From positions 1 through 40,078 of the forward strand of contig VGES01000034.1 in assembly GCA_016869765.1 (NCBI GenBank): a stretch of 40,078 nucleotides of DNA. The letters are read 5' to 3'. A program made the translations under genes and the position numbers. Numbering within the stretch: the stretch's first letter is position 1; each line of letters starts with the position of its first letter. Of the stretch, positions 9,049 through 18,483 are shown in pieces. Under the pieces are notes generated by a model that was not told the origin of the DNA, did not search any database, and saw nothing but the letters and a program-made list of their open reading frames with translations. Source of the DNA: Alphaproteobacteria bacterium (lineage in GTDB: Bacteria; Pseudomonadota; Alphaproteobacteria; SHVP01).

Positions 9049-9508
9049 CGACGATCCGTTCATTCACCGTGTCGGTCTACGCCCTGCGTCGGATGCCGAC
9101 GGGCGCGGAAGTATTGCTGCTCGAGCGCGCCAAGGCCCCGGCGGAGGGCGCGTGGTTTCAGGTCACGGGGCGCCTCAATCCGGGAGAAGGGGCAGCAGCG
9201 GCAGCCTGGCGGGAGGTGGAGGAGGAGACCGGGGTCGTACCCGATCATCTCTACACGCGGCCAACTGGGTCGAGCAATGGTACTGGCCGGAGGGCGACGC
9301 CATACTCGTCGCGCCCGTATTCGTCGCGGTCATGCCTGTTGCGGCTCCAATTCGGCTCGACGTCGAGAATCGCCGATATCGGTGGGAGTCGCTTGCCGCG
9401 GCCATCGACCTCGTTTCATTTCCCGTTCAGCGCGATAGCCTGGAGCGCCTGCGGCGCGACTTTGTCGAGCGGGAGCCTGCGGCGCGTTTGGAGGTCGTGC
9501 GGCAATGA
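9045..9508 (+). pseudogene. Nudix hydrolase interrupted by a one-base frameshift
   Basis: The first half reads in one frame from TTG 9045 (overlapping the upstream stop) and carries a complete Nudix box: G-x5-E-x7-REVEEETGV, from GRLNPGE onward. After about codon 71 (ACG 9255-9257) the protein-like sequence continues in another frame: AANWVEQWYWPEGD, then APVFVAVM, RYRWESLAAA and FPVQRDSLERL, ending at TGA 9506-9508. Joining the two halves needs one extra base near 9257, as if ACGGCGGCC had lost a G. The repaired product would be about 154 residues, normal for the family. Either the gene is broken or the read has an indel. I see no slippery heptamer that would suggest programmed frameshifting. 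The substrate is unknown. Confidence 0.8.
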
Positions 9509-9540
9509 CCACCGGTCACGGGTTTCTTGGTATGGCTTCT

Positions 9541-9590
9541 AAGTAGATGTATATAATAACATATATTAATTTGCCATAATACATATTATG
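9541..9590 (+). promoter_or_regulatory. AT-rich leader with inverted repeat at the flippase-like gene start
   Basis: This 50-bp stretch is almost entirely A/T inside very GC-rich DNA. CATAAT (9575-9580) and ATTATG (9585-9590) form an inverted repeat with a 4-bp spacer, and the right arm contains the annotated ATG. It could hold the promoter, an operator, or both, for the membrane protein that follows. No Shine-Dalgarno sequence precedes the ATG at 9588. Confidence 0.45.
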
Positions 9591-10583
9591 CGATTTTTTG
9601 GCATCTGGGAACTTGGGTCCAAGGGGCGCTCAGTGCTCGGCCTGGTCGTTCGTGTGGTCGTTTCGGGAGCCCTGCTCACGATCCTCGCCTACAGCGTCGA
9701 TCTTCGCGAGGTCTCGCGAGAACTCGCAAGCATTCAGCCGGTCTTCCTGGTGTTCGCGTTGCTTATCGAGATCGGGCTCACCGCTGTCGCTACCATTCGT
9801 TGGCAGCTGGTCCTTGGCTCGCTCGACGTTTGGGTCGGCTTCCCGGCAGCGCTGCGCAACCTTTGGGTGGGCATTTTCTTCAATCAGACTCTGCCCTCGG
9901 CGATCGGCGGTGATGCGCTGCGGATGTATGAGGCCCGTCGTCTCGGCATCTCGCTTCGCGTCTCGATCTCGAGCGTCCTGGTCGACCGGCTGATGGGTTT
10001 GGCGGCGGTCGTCGTCCTGGTCGTTTTAGGCCAGCCGTTCTATTTCGCGGTTGTTCCAGATCAACGGATGGCCTGGGGGCTGGCGGCGGTGGCCGTCGCG
10101 GGAGTGGCCGGCTTTGCCGTTCTGCTGGCGTTCCCCAGTGTTCGGCCCCTTTGGCTGCGCGGGCGGCTGTGGGACATGATTGCGGCACTCGCCGACGACT
10201 TTCGCGCTCTGGTGCGGCGGCCCCGGCATGCGGTTGCCGCCCTGAGCCTCTCGATCCTGATGCAGATTGGAACGGGCTGCCTCATTTGGATCCTGGCTGC
10301 CGCGTTGGGCATTTCGCTCCCGGTTTGGATCGTGATCCTAATGATGATGCCGATCGTATTGTTCACCATGCTCCCGATTTCGATTGCCGGCTGGGGAACC
10401 CGCGAAGGCGCATTCGTCGTCGGGTTCGGGATTCTCGGCGTGGCGGCCCCGGAAGCGTTAGCACTATCAGTGCTTTATGGGATTTTCCTCATCGTCTTTA
10501 GCTTGCCAGGCGGAGCGCTTTGGTTGGTGATCAAACGCTCGGCCGCCGTTCAGGAGGCCGGACGCACCGGCGCTTCTCCGTGA
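9588..10583 (+). CDS. Flippase-like integral membrane protein (LPG synthase TM / UPF0104 family)
   Basis: The 331-residue protein has about eight hydrophobic segments and the pattern of the lysylphosphatidylglycerol synthetase transmembrane (flippase-like, AglD/MprF N-terminal type) family: RWQLVLG, NQTLPSAIGGDALRMYEARR, SVLVDRLMG and ISIAGWGTREGAF are recognisable. Such proteins are proposed to move lipids or lipid-linked sugars, but most have no proven substrate. The soluble lysyl-transferase domain of MprF is absent. The ATG at 9588 has no ribosome site; GTG at 9633, in frame and preceded by AAGGGG at 9621-9626, is a credible alternative start. The stop overlaps mazG (GTGA). Confidence 0.85.
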   Translation: MRFFGIWELGSKGRSVLGLVVRVVVSGALLTILAYSVDLREVSRELASIQPVFLVFALLIEIGLTAVATIRWQLVLGSLDVWVGFPAALRNLWVGIFFNQTLPSAIGGDALRMYEARRLGISLRVSISSVLVDRLMGLAAVVVLVVLGQPFYFAVVPDQRMAWGLAAVAVAGVAGFAVLLAFPSVRPLWLRGRLWDMIAALADDFRALVRRPRHAVAALSLSILMQIGTGCLIWILAAALGISLPVWIVILMMMPIVLFTMLPISIAGWGTREGAFVVGFGILGVAAPEALALSVLYGIFLIVFSLPGGALWLVIKRSAAVQEAGRTGASP

Positions 10584-11503
10584 CCAGGCGCCGAGGGCGC
10601 AAGGGCGATGGCCAGTCCGTAGAGCGATTGCTGCGGATCATGGCTCGTTTGCGCCATCCAGCGCGCGGCTGTCCGTGGGATCAGAAACAGACCTTTGCGA
10701 CGATCGCGCCATATACGGTCGAAGAGGCCTACGAGGTGGCCCAGGCGATCACTGACGGCGATCTCGCCGCTCTGCGTGAGGAGCTTGGCGACCTCCTGTT
10801 CCAGGTCGTCTACCACGCACGCATGGCCGAAGAGGTTGGCGCCTTCGATTTCCACGACGTGGCCCGAGCCGTTTCCGACAAAATGGTCCGTCGCCACCCG
10901 CATGTCTTTGGCAAGGAAGCCTTGCGCAGCGAAGCCGCGCACCACAAAGCCTGGGAGGATCACAAGGCCGCCGAACGTGCCGCGACCGGCGCTGCAGGCC
11001 TGCTCGACGATATCCCCGTCGCCCTGCCCGCCTTACGTCGGGCCGAGAAGCTGCAGAAACGGGCGGCCCGGGTCGGTTTCGATTGGTCCAAACGTCACCG
11101 CCTGCGCATTCTCGACAAGATCGAGGAGGAGGTCAGCGAGCTGCGGCAGGCCCTTCGCGAGCGCCGGCCGGCCGCAGTCGCGGCGGAGACGGGCGATCTC
11201 CTGTTTGCCATGGTCAATCTGGCGCGCCACCTGGGCGTGGACGCCGAGACCGCGCTAAGTCGAACCAACGCCAAGTTCGTCCAGCGCTTCCGTTTCATCG
11301 AGCGGCGTCTGGCCGCGAAAGGCATTGACCTTCGCGAGGCGAGCCTCGCCCAAATGGAAGCTCTTTGGCAGGCGGCCAAGGTCGCCGAACGCCCCAAGCG
11401 TCCTAGGCTTCAGCGCAAGAGCGTGTCGTGTAGAACCCGCCAAGTGTCTCGGTCTGGTGCGGCCAACAGAGGGCCGCGCCACGGGTCGTCGTCCACGCGA
11501 TAG
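10580..11503 (+). CDS. mazG: Nucleoside triphosphate pyrophosphohydrolase MazG
   Basis: The enzyme hydrolyses NTPs to NMP and pyrophosphate. Two MazG domains are visible: about residues 15-130 (CPWDQKQT, EEAYEVAQA, EELGDLLFQVVYH) and about 160-250 (EEVSELRQA, ETGDLLFAMVNLARHL). The GTG at 10580 overlaps the upstream stop; longer in-frame extensions lie inside the upstream gene. At 307 residues it is longer than E. coli MazG (263). The last 30 or so residues, after AERPKRPR, look like readthrough rather than domain, and they overlap by 94 bp the end of the convergent inositol-monophosphatase gene. Confidence 0.93.
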   Translation: MTRRRGRKGDGQSVERLLRIMARLRHPARGCPWDQKQTFATIAPYTVEEAYEVAQAITDGDLAALREELGDLLFQVVYHARMAEEVGAFDFHDVARAVSDKMVRRHPHVFGKEALRSEAAHHKAWEDHKAAERAATGAAGLLDDIPVALPALRRAEKLQKRAARVGFDWSKRHRLRILDKIEEEVSELRQALRERRPAAVAAETGDLLFAMVNLARHLGVDAETALSRTNAKFVQRFRFIERRLAAKGIDLREASLAQMEALWQAAKVAERPKRPRLQRKSVSCRTRQVSRSGAANRGPRHGSSSTR

Positions 11504-12210
11504 CGCGAACCGTCCGTGAGACGAGCCGCGTAGCCCCCCGCTTCCTCGTGCAGGAGCAATCCCGGGGCGTGATCCCAGGGCAGCAAACGGTGAAAGAAGG
11601 TGAAATCGATGCGGCCGTCGGCAAGGTAGAGGTACTCCTGGCCCGCTCCGCGTGGCTCGAACACCGTACCCACCTCGGCTGCTCGCGCGGCGAGGCTGGC
11701 CGCCATCGCCGGGGCCGCAAACTTCAGATGAAAACCGCCCGACATCGATTTGAGATTGTTGCGTTTTGAGGCCCTTGCCGGTCGCCCATTGATCGTCGTG
11801 CCGGCCCCCTTTTCTGCGACGCCGAACAGGTCGTGGATGGGATCATAGATCCAAGCTCCGACCGTCTCACCGCGTGTGGCTAGTGCCACCATGATGGTGA
11901 AAAGCGGGATGCCGCGGGAGAAGTTCATCGTCCCGTCGATCGGGTCGATGATCCACACGGGGGCCTCGCCGGCGAGCGCTCCCGCCCATTCGGGATCCTT
12001 GGCCGCCAGTTCCTCGCCGACGACGGCAGAGCCGGGAAGCAGACGCACGAGCTGATCGCTGAGGAACTGTTCGATGGCTTCGTCTGCCGCGGTGACGACA
12101 TCACCCGGCGCCTTCTCACGGACGCCGGTTGGCGCGGCAAACAGAGGCAGCGCAAAGCGTTGTGCCGCGTCCCGGATCAGCGTCGTTACGGCTTCGAGCG
12201 GTAGGATCAT
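11410..12210 (-). CDS. Inositol monophosphatase family protein
   Basis: The 266-residue protein has the Mg-dependent phosphatase signatures of the family: GEEL (65-68), DPIDGTMNF (89-97) and WDHAPG (212-217), close to WDxAAG. Members dephosphorylate inositol phosphate, histidinol phosphate or 3'-phosphoadenosine phosphate, and the substrate cannot be told from sequence alone. I chose the ATG at 12210 because the longer frame runs through the groEL terminator. The T-run of that terminator ends only 9 bp before this ATG, so the gene has almost no leader of its own and no clear ribosome site. The 3' end overlaps mazG tail to tail. Confidence 0.88.
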   Translation of the reverse strand: MILPLEAVTTLIRDAAQRFALPLFAAPTGVREKAPGDVVTAADEAIEQFLSDQLVRLLPGSAVVGEELAAKDPEWAGALAGEAPVWIIDPIDGTMNFSRGIPLFTIMVALATRGETVGAWIYDPIHDLFGVAEKGAGTTINGRPARASKRNNLKSMSGGFHLKFAAPAMAASLAARAAEVGTVFEPRGAGQEYLYLADGRIDFTFFHRLLPWDHAPGLLLHEEAGGYAARLTDGSRYRVDDDPWRGPLLAAPDRDTWRVLHDTLLR

Positions 12211-12219
12211 CGGCGGCCC

Positions 12220-12250
12220 AAAAAAAGAGGGCCGCCCCGAAGGGCGGCCC
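12220..12250 (-). terminator. Rho-independent terminator of groES-groEL
   Basis: Read on the minus strand, a perfect 9-bp stem GGGCCGCCC / GGGCGGCCC closes a TTCG tetraloop and is followed by TC and seven T residues. It begins 27 bp after the groEL stop. This is a textbook intrinsic terminator. Confidence 0.93.
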
Positions 12251-12277
12251 CCAACCATAGCGCGACAGGCCTTGGGC

Positions 12278-14282
<2,005 letters not shown>

Positions 14283-14306
14283 GATCGTCCCTTTGTTTCT
14301 TGTTCG

Positions 14307-14333
14307 TTAGCACTCGACGTTGCCGAGTGCTAC
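14307..14333 (-). promoter_or_regulatory. CIRCE operator (HrcA site) of groESL
   Basis: TTAGCACTC, nine spacer bases, then GAGTGCTAC. This matches the CIRCE consensus TTAGCACTC-N9-GAGTGCTAA in 17 of 18 arm positions. CIRCE is the binding site of the heat-labile repressor HrcA. hrcA itself is not in the window. Confidence 0.95.
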
Positions 14334-14344
14334 GTCGGCGCGGG

Positions 14345-14372
14345 ATATAAGGGATGGGTCTGTTTTTTCAAG
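14345..14372 (-). promoter_or_regulatory. Probable heat-shock (RpoH-like) promoter of groESL
   Basis: On the minus strand CTTGAA (14372-14367) and TTATAT (14350-14345) are separated by 16 bp. CTTGAA with a CTATAT-like -10 element is the pattern of alphaproteobacterial RpoH promoters, although TTGAAA/TATATC would also pass as a housekeeping promoter. The expected start site would fall just before or at the CIRCE element, allowing dual control by sigma-32 and HrcA. Confidence 0.7.
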
Positions 14373-14473
14373 AGATTCGTTGTGTAGCCGCTCAGATCGA
14401 AATCGGGCGGGCGGCGTTATTCTAATAAGTAACTTCAGAATAGTACTGCAAACTACTGTTTTTGAAAAATAAT

Positions 14474-15796
14474 CTAATCCGCAGCTAGCGGAAGGCGGCG
14501 GACAAGCCGAGCCCGAAGTTTGGCAGCATCGACATCGCTCAAACGGGCCGAAACGTGCATCTGATGTTCGTCGTCCCGCCGGTCGACGACCTCACCGTGG
14601 GCGTAGAGCCAGGCGATCGAGGCACCGTCGGCGATGTCGATCTCGAACGTGTGGAGTGCGCGCCGCTTTTGGAGTTCGGTGGCGATCAACGCCAGGAGCG
14701 CCGCGCACCCCTCTCCGGTCTGGGCGGAGGCCGGGATCACTCGCGCCTCCCGGGCCGTCACGTTGGCCAGACGCTCCCGCTCCTCGGCCGACAACAGGTC
14801 GGCTTTGTTCCAAACTTCGATGATCGGCGTATCGTCGCTGACGCCGATGCCCTCCAGTATCCCAACCACGTCCGCGCGCTGGGCCTCGCTCTCGGCGTGG
14901 GCGATGTCGCGGACGTGCACGATGAGGTCGGCTTCGACGACCTCTTCGAGCGTCGCGCGGAAGGCGGCCACGAGATCGGTGGGAAGGTCAGAGACGAACC
15001 CGACCGTGTCCGACAGAATGGCCTGCTGACCGTCGGGGAGCGGTAGACTGCGCATCGTGGGGTCGAGGGTCGCAAATAGCATGTCCTCGGCTCGGACGCT
15101 GGCCTTGGTGAGCCTGTTGAACAATGTCGACTTGCCCGCATTGGTGTATCCGGCGAGGGCTACCACCGAGTAGGGTACGCGCTTGCGGCTGGCCCGGTGT
15201 AAATCCCGGGTCCGCCGAACGGTTTCGAGATCGGCCTTGAGGCGCGTGATGCGGTCCGTGATGATGCGCCGATCGGATTCGATCTGACGCTCACCCGGTC
15301 CACCGAGAAAGCCGAAACCGCCGCGCTGTCGCTCCAGGTGCGTCCAGGATCGCACGAGTCGGCTCTTTTGATACGACAGGGCGGCCAGTTCGACCTGCAT
15401 CTTGCCTTCGCGCGTACGCGCGCGGGCCCCGAAGATCTCCAAGATCAGGCCGGTACGATCGATCACCTTGCACTGCCAAGTCTTTTCGAGATTGCGTTGC
15501 TGCACAGGGCTGAGCGGCGAGTCCACGACGACAACCTGAATGGCCGCATCCGTGATCGCCTTGGCCAAGCGTTCGACTGATCCCGATCCGAGCAAAGTTG
15601 CCGGGCGGGGTTCATGGAGGTTGACGATCTCGGCTACGCGAACTTCGAGGGCGATCGCATGGGCAAGCGCCACGGCCTCGCCAAGCCGTGCCTCGGCGGG
15701 GCGCAGGCTGGCACTGGCGGCGCCGCGCCGCAGGTTCGGGTGGATGACGGCGGCGCGGCCGCTGGTCGGACGCGTGTCCTCGAACGTCCGGGTCAA
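14474..15796 (-). CDS. hflX: Ribosome-associated GTPase HflX
   Basis: The 440-residue GTPase binds and splits ribosomes under stress in studied bacteria. An N-terminal HflX domain (about 25-200, including the glycine-rich GGFGFLGGPGE) precedes the G domain with G1 GYTNAGKST (216-224), G3 DTVGF (263-267) and G4 NKAD (330-333). The start is TTG at 15796, the first in-frame start after the hfq stop, 18 bp away; homologues start near here, so a non-ATG start is accepted. hfq-hflX adjacency is conserved in proteobacteria. Confidence 0.95.
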   Translation of the reverse strand: MTRTFEDTRPTSGRAAVIHPNLRRGAASASLRPAEARLGEAVALAHAIALEVRVAEIVNLHEPRPATLLGSGSVERLAKAITDAAIQVVVVDSPLSPVQQRNLEKTWQCKVIDRTGLILEIFGARARTREGKMQVELAALSYQKSRLVRSWTHLERQRGGFGFLGGPGERQIESDRRIITDRITRLKADLETVRRTRDLHRASRKRVPYSVVALAGYTNAGKSTLFNRLTKASVRAEDMLFATLDPTMRSLPLPDGQQAILSDTVGFVSDLPTDLVAAFRATLEEVVEADLIVHVRDIAHAESEAQRADVVGILEGIGVSDDTPIIEVWNKADLLSAEERERLANVTAREARVIPASAQTGEGCAALLALIATELQKRRALHTFEIDIADGASIAWLYAHGEVVDRRDDEHQMHVSARLSDVDAAKLRARLVRRLPLAAD

Positions 15797-15814
15797 CGCC
15801 GGCGCCTCACGCGG

Positions 15815-16078
15815 TCAACCGGGAGCATCCCCGGTGGGCTCCGGTGCATCGGGATCGAACAACTGCACGGGCTGAGCCGGCATCACGGTCGAAATGGCGT
15901 GCTTGTAGACCAACTGCACATGACCGTCGCGTCGCAGCAAAACACAGAAGTTGTCAAACCAGCTGATCACGCCCTGGAGCTTCACTCCGTTGACGAGAAA
16001 AACGGTCACCGGAAGTTTGTTCTTCCGGACGTAGTTGAGAAATACGTCCTGGACGTTCTGAGACTTCGTCGTCGACAT
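15815..16078 (-). CDS. hfq: RNA chaperone Hfq
   Basis: The 87-residue Sm-like protein forms the hexameric ring that pairs small RNAs with mRNAs. Sm1 ([19 protein letters not shown], from 27) and Sm2 with YKHAIST (58-64) are intact. The C-terminal tail is short, acidic and proline-rich, as in other alphaproteobacteria. The start is the ATG at 16078, with GGAAAGG upstream; an upstream extension of the frame is not protein-like. A 121-bp gap separates it from dat, so it may have its own promoter. Confidence 0.97.
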   Translation of the reverse strand: MSTTKSQNVQDVFLNYVRKNKLPVTVFLVNGVKLQGVISWFDNFCVLLRRDGHVQLVYKHAISTVMPAQPVQLFDPDAPEPTGDAPG

Positions 16079-16199
16079 CGCGGCAACCTTTCCGTTGTTT
16101 CTTGTTTGCTGCCACCCCTGATCGCGCTGTCGTCCTTGGCGCAAAGCCACGAAGTCTAGCGCGAAGCCGTCACGCTTTCCATTCCCCGTTTTTCGAGTG

Positions 16200-17054
16200 T
16201 CAGCGCTGCATAACCGCATACTCTTGAAAGCGGTGCTGCAGGTCTCGCGTTACAGGACCCGGTCGTCCGTCGCCGATGGGATGATCGTCGATGATCACCA
16301 CCGGCAAGACCTGACTGGTCGTCGACGTGAGGAACGCTTCTCGTGCACCGCTCGCTTCGGCGACGCTGAATGGCCGCTCGATCACCGTGCGGCCGGTCTC
16401 GACGAGGAGTTCCTTCAGAACGCGTCGTGTGACACCGCTGAGGATCGCGTTATCGAGCTGTCGGGTGACGAGGTTCCCCTCCCCGTCCACGATCCAAGCG
16501 TTGGTCGAAGACCCTTCCGTGACCAGTCCCTGGTCGTCGACCAGCCACGCCTCGAACGCGCCGGCCTCGCGGGCGGCCTGTTTGGCCAGGACGTTGGCGA
16601 GCAGGGATACGCTCTTGATGTCACATCGTCCCCACCGGATGTCGGGGACGAGTTTGACGCGCACACCGGACTGGCGGACTTCGGCCGGAACGCCTTTCAT
16701 GCGCCGCGCCGTGACGACGATCGCGGGAGCAGCGCCCATCGGAAACGCGTGATCGCGCGTCGCGACTCCACGCGTAATCTGGATGTAGACGATGCCATCG
16801 CGCAGACGATTGCGGCGGATGATCTCGGCCACGATCGTGCGCAAGGTGCCGTCGCCTGGAGCGCCTTCGATCCGGAGTTCGCCGAGGCTGCGACGAAGGC
16901 GTGTCAGATGATGCTCGACGTTGAGCGGAACACCACCCCGTACGGCCATGACTTCGTAGATGCCGTCGGCGAATTGATAGCCGCGATCCTCGATGTGAAT
17001 CTGTGCGGCGCGGTGTGGGCGATATTGGCCGTTGACGTAGGCGATGCGGGACAA
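16200..17054 (-). CDS. dat: D-amino acid aminotransferase (PLP fold type IV)
   Basis: The 284-residue class IV aminotransferase interconverts D-alanine plus 2-oxoglutarate with pyruvate plus D-glutamate, if the D-specific assignment is right. The PLP lysine is Lys147 in DIKSVSLL, and the cofactor-ring Glu180 is in [11 protein letters not shown]. The start is TTG at 17054 with a G-rich ribosome site (AGGGGGG) just upstream; the longer frame would run back into trkA. It follows trkA by 10 bp, in the usual ntrX-trkA-dat-hfq order. A branched-chain aminotransferase-like role cannot be excluded, but the length and context favour Dat. Confidence 0.88.
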   Translation of the reverse strand: MSRIAYVNGQYRPHRAAQIHIEDRGYQFADGIYEVMAVRGGVPLNVEHHLTRLRRSLGELRIEGAPGDGTLRTIVAEIIRRNRLRDGIVYIQITRGVATRDHAFPMGAAPAIVVTARRMKGVPAEVRQSGVRVKLVPDIRWGRCDIKSVSLLANVLAKQAAREAGAFEAWLVDDQGLVTEGSSTNAWIVDGEGNLVTRQLDNAILSGVTRRVLKELLVETGRTVIERPFSVAEASGAREAFLTSTTSQVLPVVIIDDHPIGDGRPGPVTRDLQHRFQEYAVMQR

Positions 17055-17064
17055 TCGACCCCCC

Positions 17065-18441
17065 TCAGAAAAAATCGAGACGGACGGCAAAAAGCTTTTC
17101 CACGCGGCGAACGGCGTCCCGTGTGGCGAATACGACGACACGGTCCTTGGTCTGGATTTCCGTATCGCCGCGCGGGATGATCACGCTACGATCGCGGACC
17201 ACCGCCCCGATGATCAAGCCGTCCGGCAGCTTGACGTCCCGTAGCGGCTTGCCCACCAACGGTGATGTGGCTAGGGCTTCTGCCTCGAGGATTTCCGCAA
17301 GGCCGCTGCGAACGGAGTGGACGGCGCGAATCTTGCCGCGGCGGATCTGACGCAGGACTCGTGAAACGGTGATTGCCCGTGGGTTGATGACGGCATCGAC
17401 GCCGAGTGATCGCATGAGCGAGCCGTAGCTCGCGTTGTTCACCAGCGTCATGACCCGTTTGCAGCCCATGCGCTTGGCGAGCAGCGAACTCAGGACGTTG
17501 ACCTGGTCGTCGTTGGTGACGGCGATCACCTCCTCCGCCGTTCCGACGTTCGCTTCGTCGAGAATCTCCTGGTCGAGCGAATCGCCGTAAAGCACGGTGG
17601 CCTTGCCCACTTTTTCGGCGATGAACTCCGCACGCTCCTTGCTGATCTCGATGATCTTGAGGTTGAGGTTGCCGAATTCTTCGAACAACTGGGTGCTCAG
17701 ATACATCCCGATGTTGCCGCCGCCGATCACGACGATCCGGCGCGCTTCCTTCTCCTCGTGACCGAACGACGCCATGGCGCGGGCCGTCTGGCCGGTCTCG
17801 ACGGCGAAATAGACCTCATCGCCGACGAGGATCTGATCATCGCCCGAAGGCGTGAGGATTTTCTCACCTCGAACGATGCCGAACACCCGAATATGCAAGT
17901 CCGGAAACAACTCGGTCAATTGCCGCAATGGCGTGTCGATCAGCGGACAGTTTTCGTCGATGTCGACCGCAACGACCTGAACGAGTTCGTCGACGAAGCC
18001 GATCGAATCCGTGGCGCCCGGGACGTGGAGCCGTCGGGTGATCGCGCGGGCCACTTCGATCTCGGGCGAAATGATCAGGTCGATTGGTAGATGGTTCTGG
18101 GAGAACAGATCGCTCCAGGCCGGCTGCAGGTAAGTCTGGGCCCGAACGCGTGCGATCTTGGTCGGGATGTTGAACAGCGAGTGACCGACTTGGCAGGCCA
18201 CCATGTTGATTTCGTCGAATTGGGTCACGGCGATGATCATGTCGGCGCCGTTGGCTCCGGCCCTCTCCAGCATATCGGGATGCGAGGCATGGCCGAGCAG
18301 CGCGCGCACGTCGAGCGTGTCGTTCAGGCGACGGATTCGCTCGGCCGATTGATCGATGACGGTGACGTCATTCTGTTCACTCACCAGTTGTTCGGCGATG
18401 CTGGTGCCGACCTGGCCCGCGCCACACACGATCACTTTCAT
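17065..18441 (-). CDS. trkA: Trk system potassium transport regulator TrkA
   Basis: The 458-residue peripheral membrane protein gates Trk potassium channels by binding NAD(H) or ATP. It is a tandem of two Rossmann TrkA_N (RCK) domains, with GAGQVG (7-12) and GGGNIGMYLS (near 231), each followed by a TrkA_C domain. The membrane subunit trkH/trkG is not in the window. It starts 42 bp after ntrX and is probably in the ntr operon, a typical alphaproteobacterial arrangement. Confidence 0.95.
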   Translation of the reverse strand: MKVIVCGAGQVGTSIAEQLVSEQNDVTVIDQSAERIRRLNDTLDVRALLGHASHPDMLERAGANGADMIIAVTQFDEINMVACQVGHSLFNIPTKIARVRAQTYLQPAWSDLFSQNHLPIDLIISPEIEVARAITRRLHVPGATDSIGFVDELVQVVAVDIDENCPLIDTPLRQLTELFPDLHIRVFGIVRGEKILTPSGDDQILVGDEVYFAVETGQTARAMASFGHEEKEARRIVVIGGGNIGMYLSTQLFEEFGNLNLKIIEISKERAEFIAEKVGKATVLYGDSLDQEILDEANVGTAEEVIAVTNDDQVNVLSSLLAKRMGCKRVMTLVNNASYGSLMRSLGVDAVINPRAITVSRVLRQIRRGKIRAVHSVRSGLAEILEAEALATSPLVGKPLRDVKLPDGLIIGAVVRDRSVIIPRGDTEIQTKDRVVVFATRDAVRRVEKLFAVRLDFF

Positions 18442-18483
18442 CGTTCGACTCCCGAACTTCGGCCGCGGGTTCTCGGCGTACGA

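Noticed and set aside
9257-9257. Programmed frameshift in the Nudix gene
   Set aside because: There is no slippery heptamer, stimulatory stop or internal Shine-Dalgarno at the break; mutation or sequencing error is simpler.
14390-14473. Possible terminator or small RNA between hflX and the groES promoter
   Set aside because: The segment is AT-rich with an imperfect CAG..TAGT/ACTA-CTG stem, but no T-run in the hflX direction and no convincing promoter for an RNA gene.
16079-16219. N-terminal extension of hfq by 47 residues
   Set aside because: The sequence is not conserved-looking, overlaps the end of dat, and Hfq normally starts at the MSTTKSQ-type N-terminus with a ribosome site.
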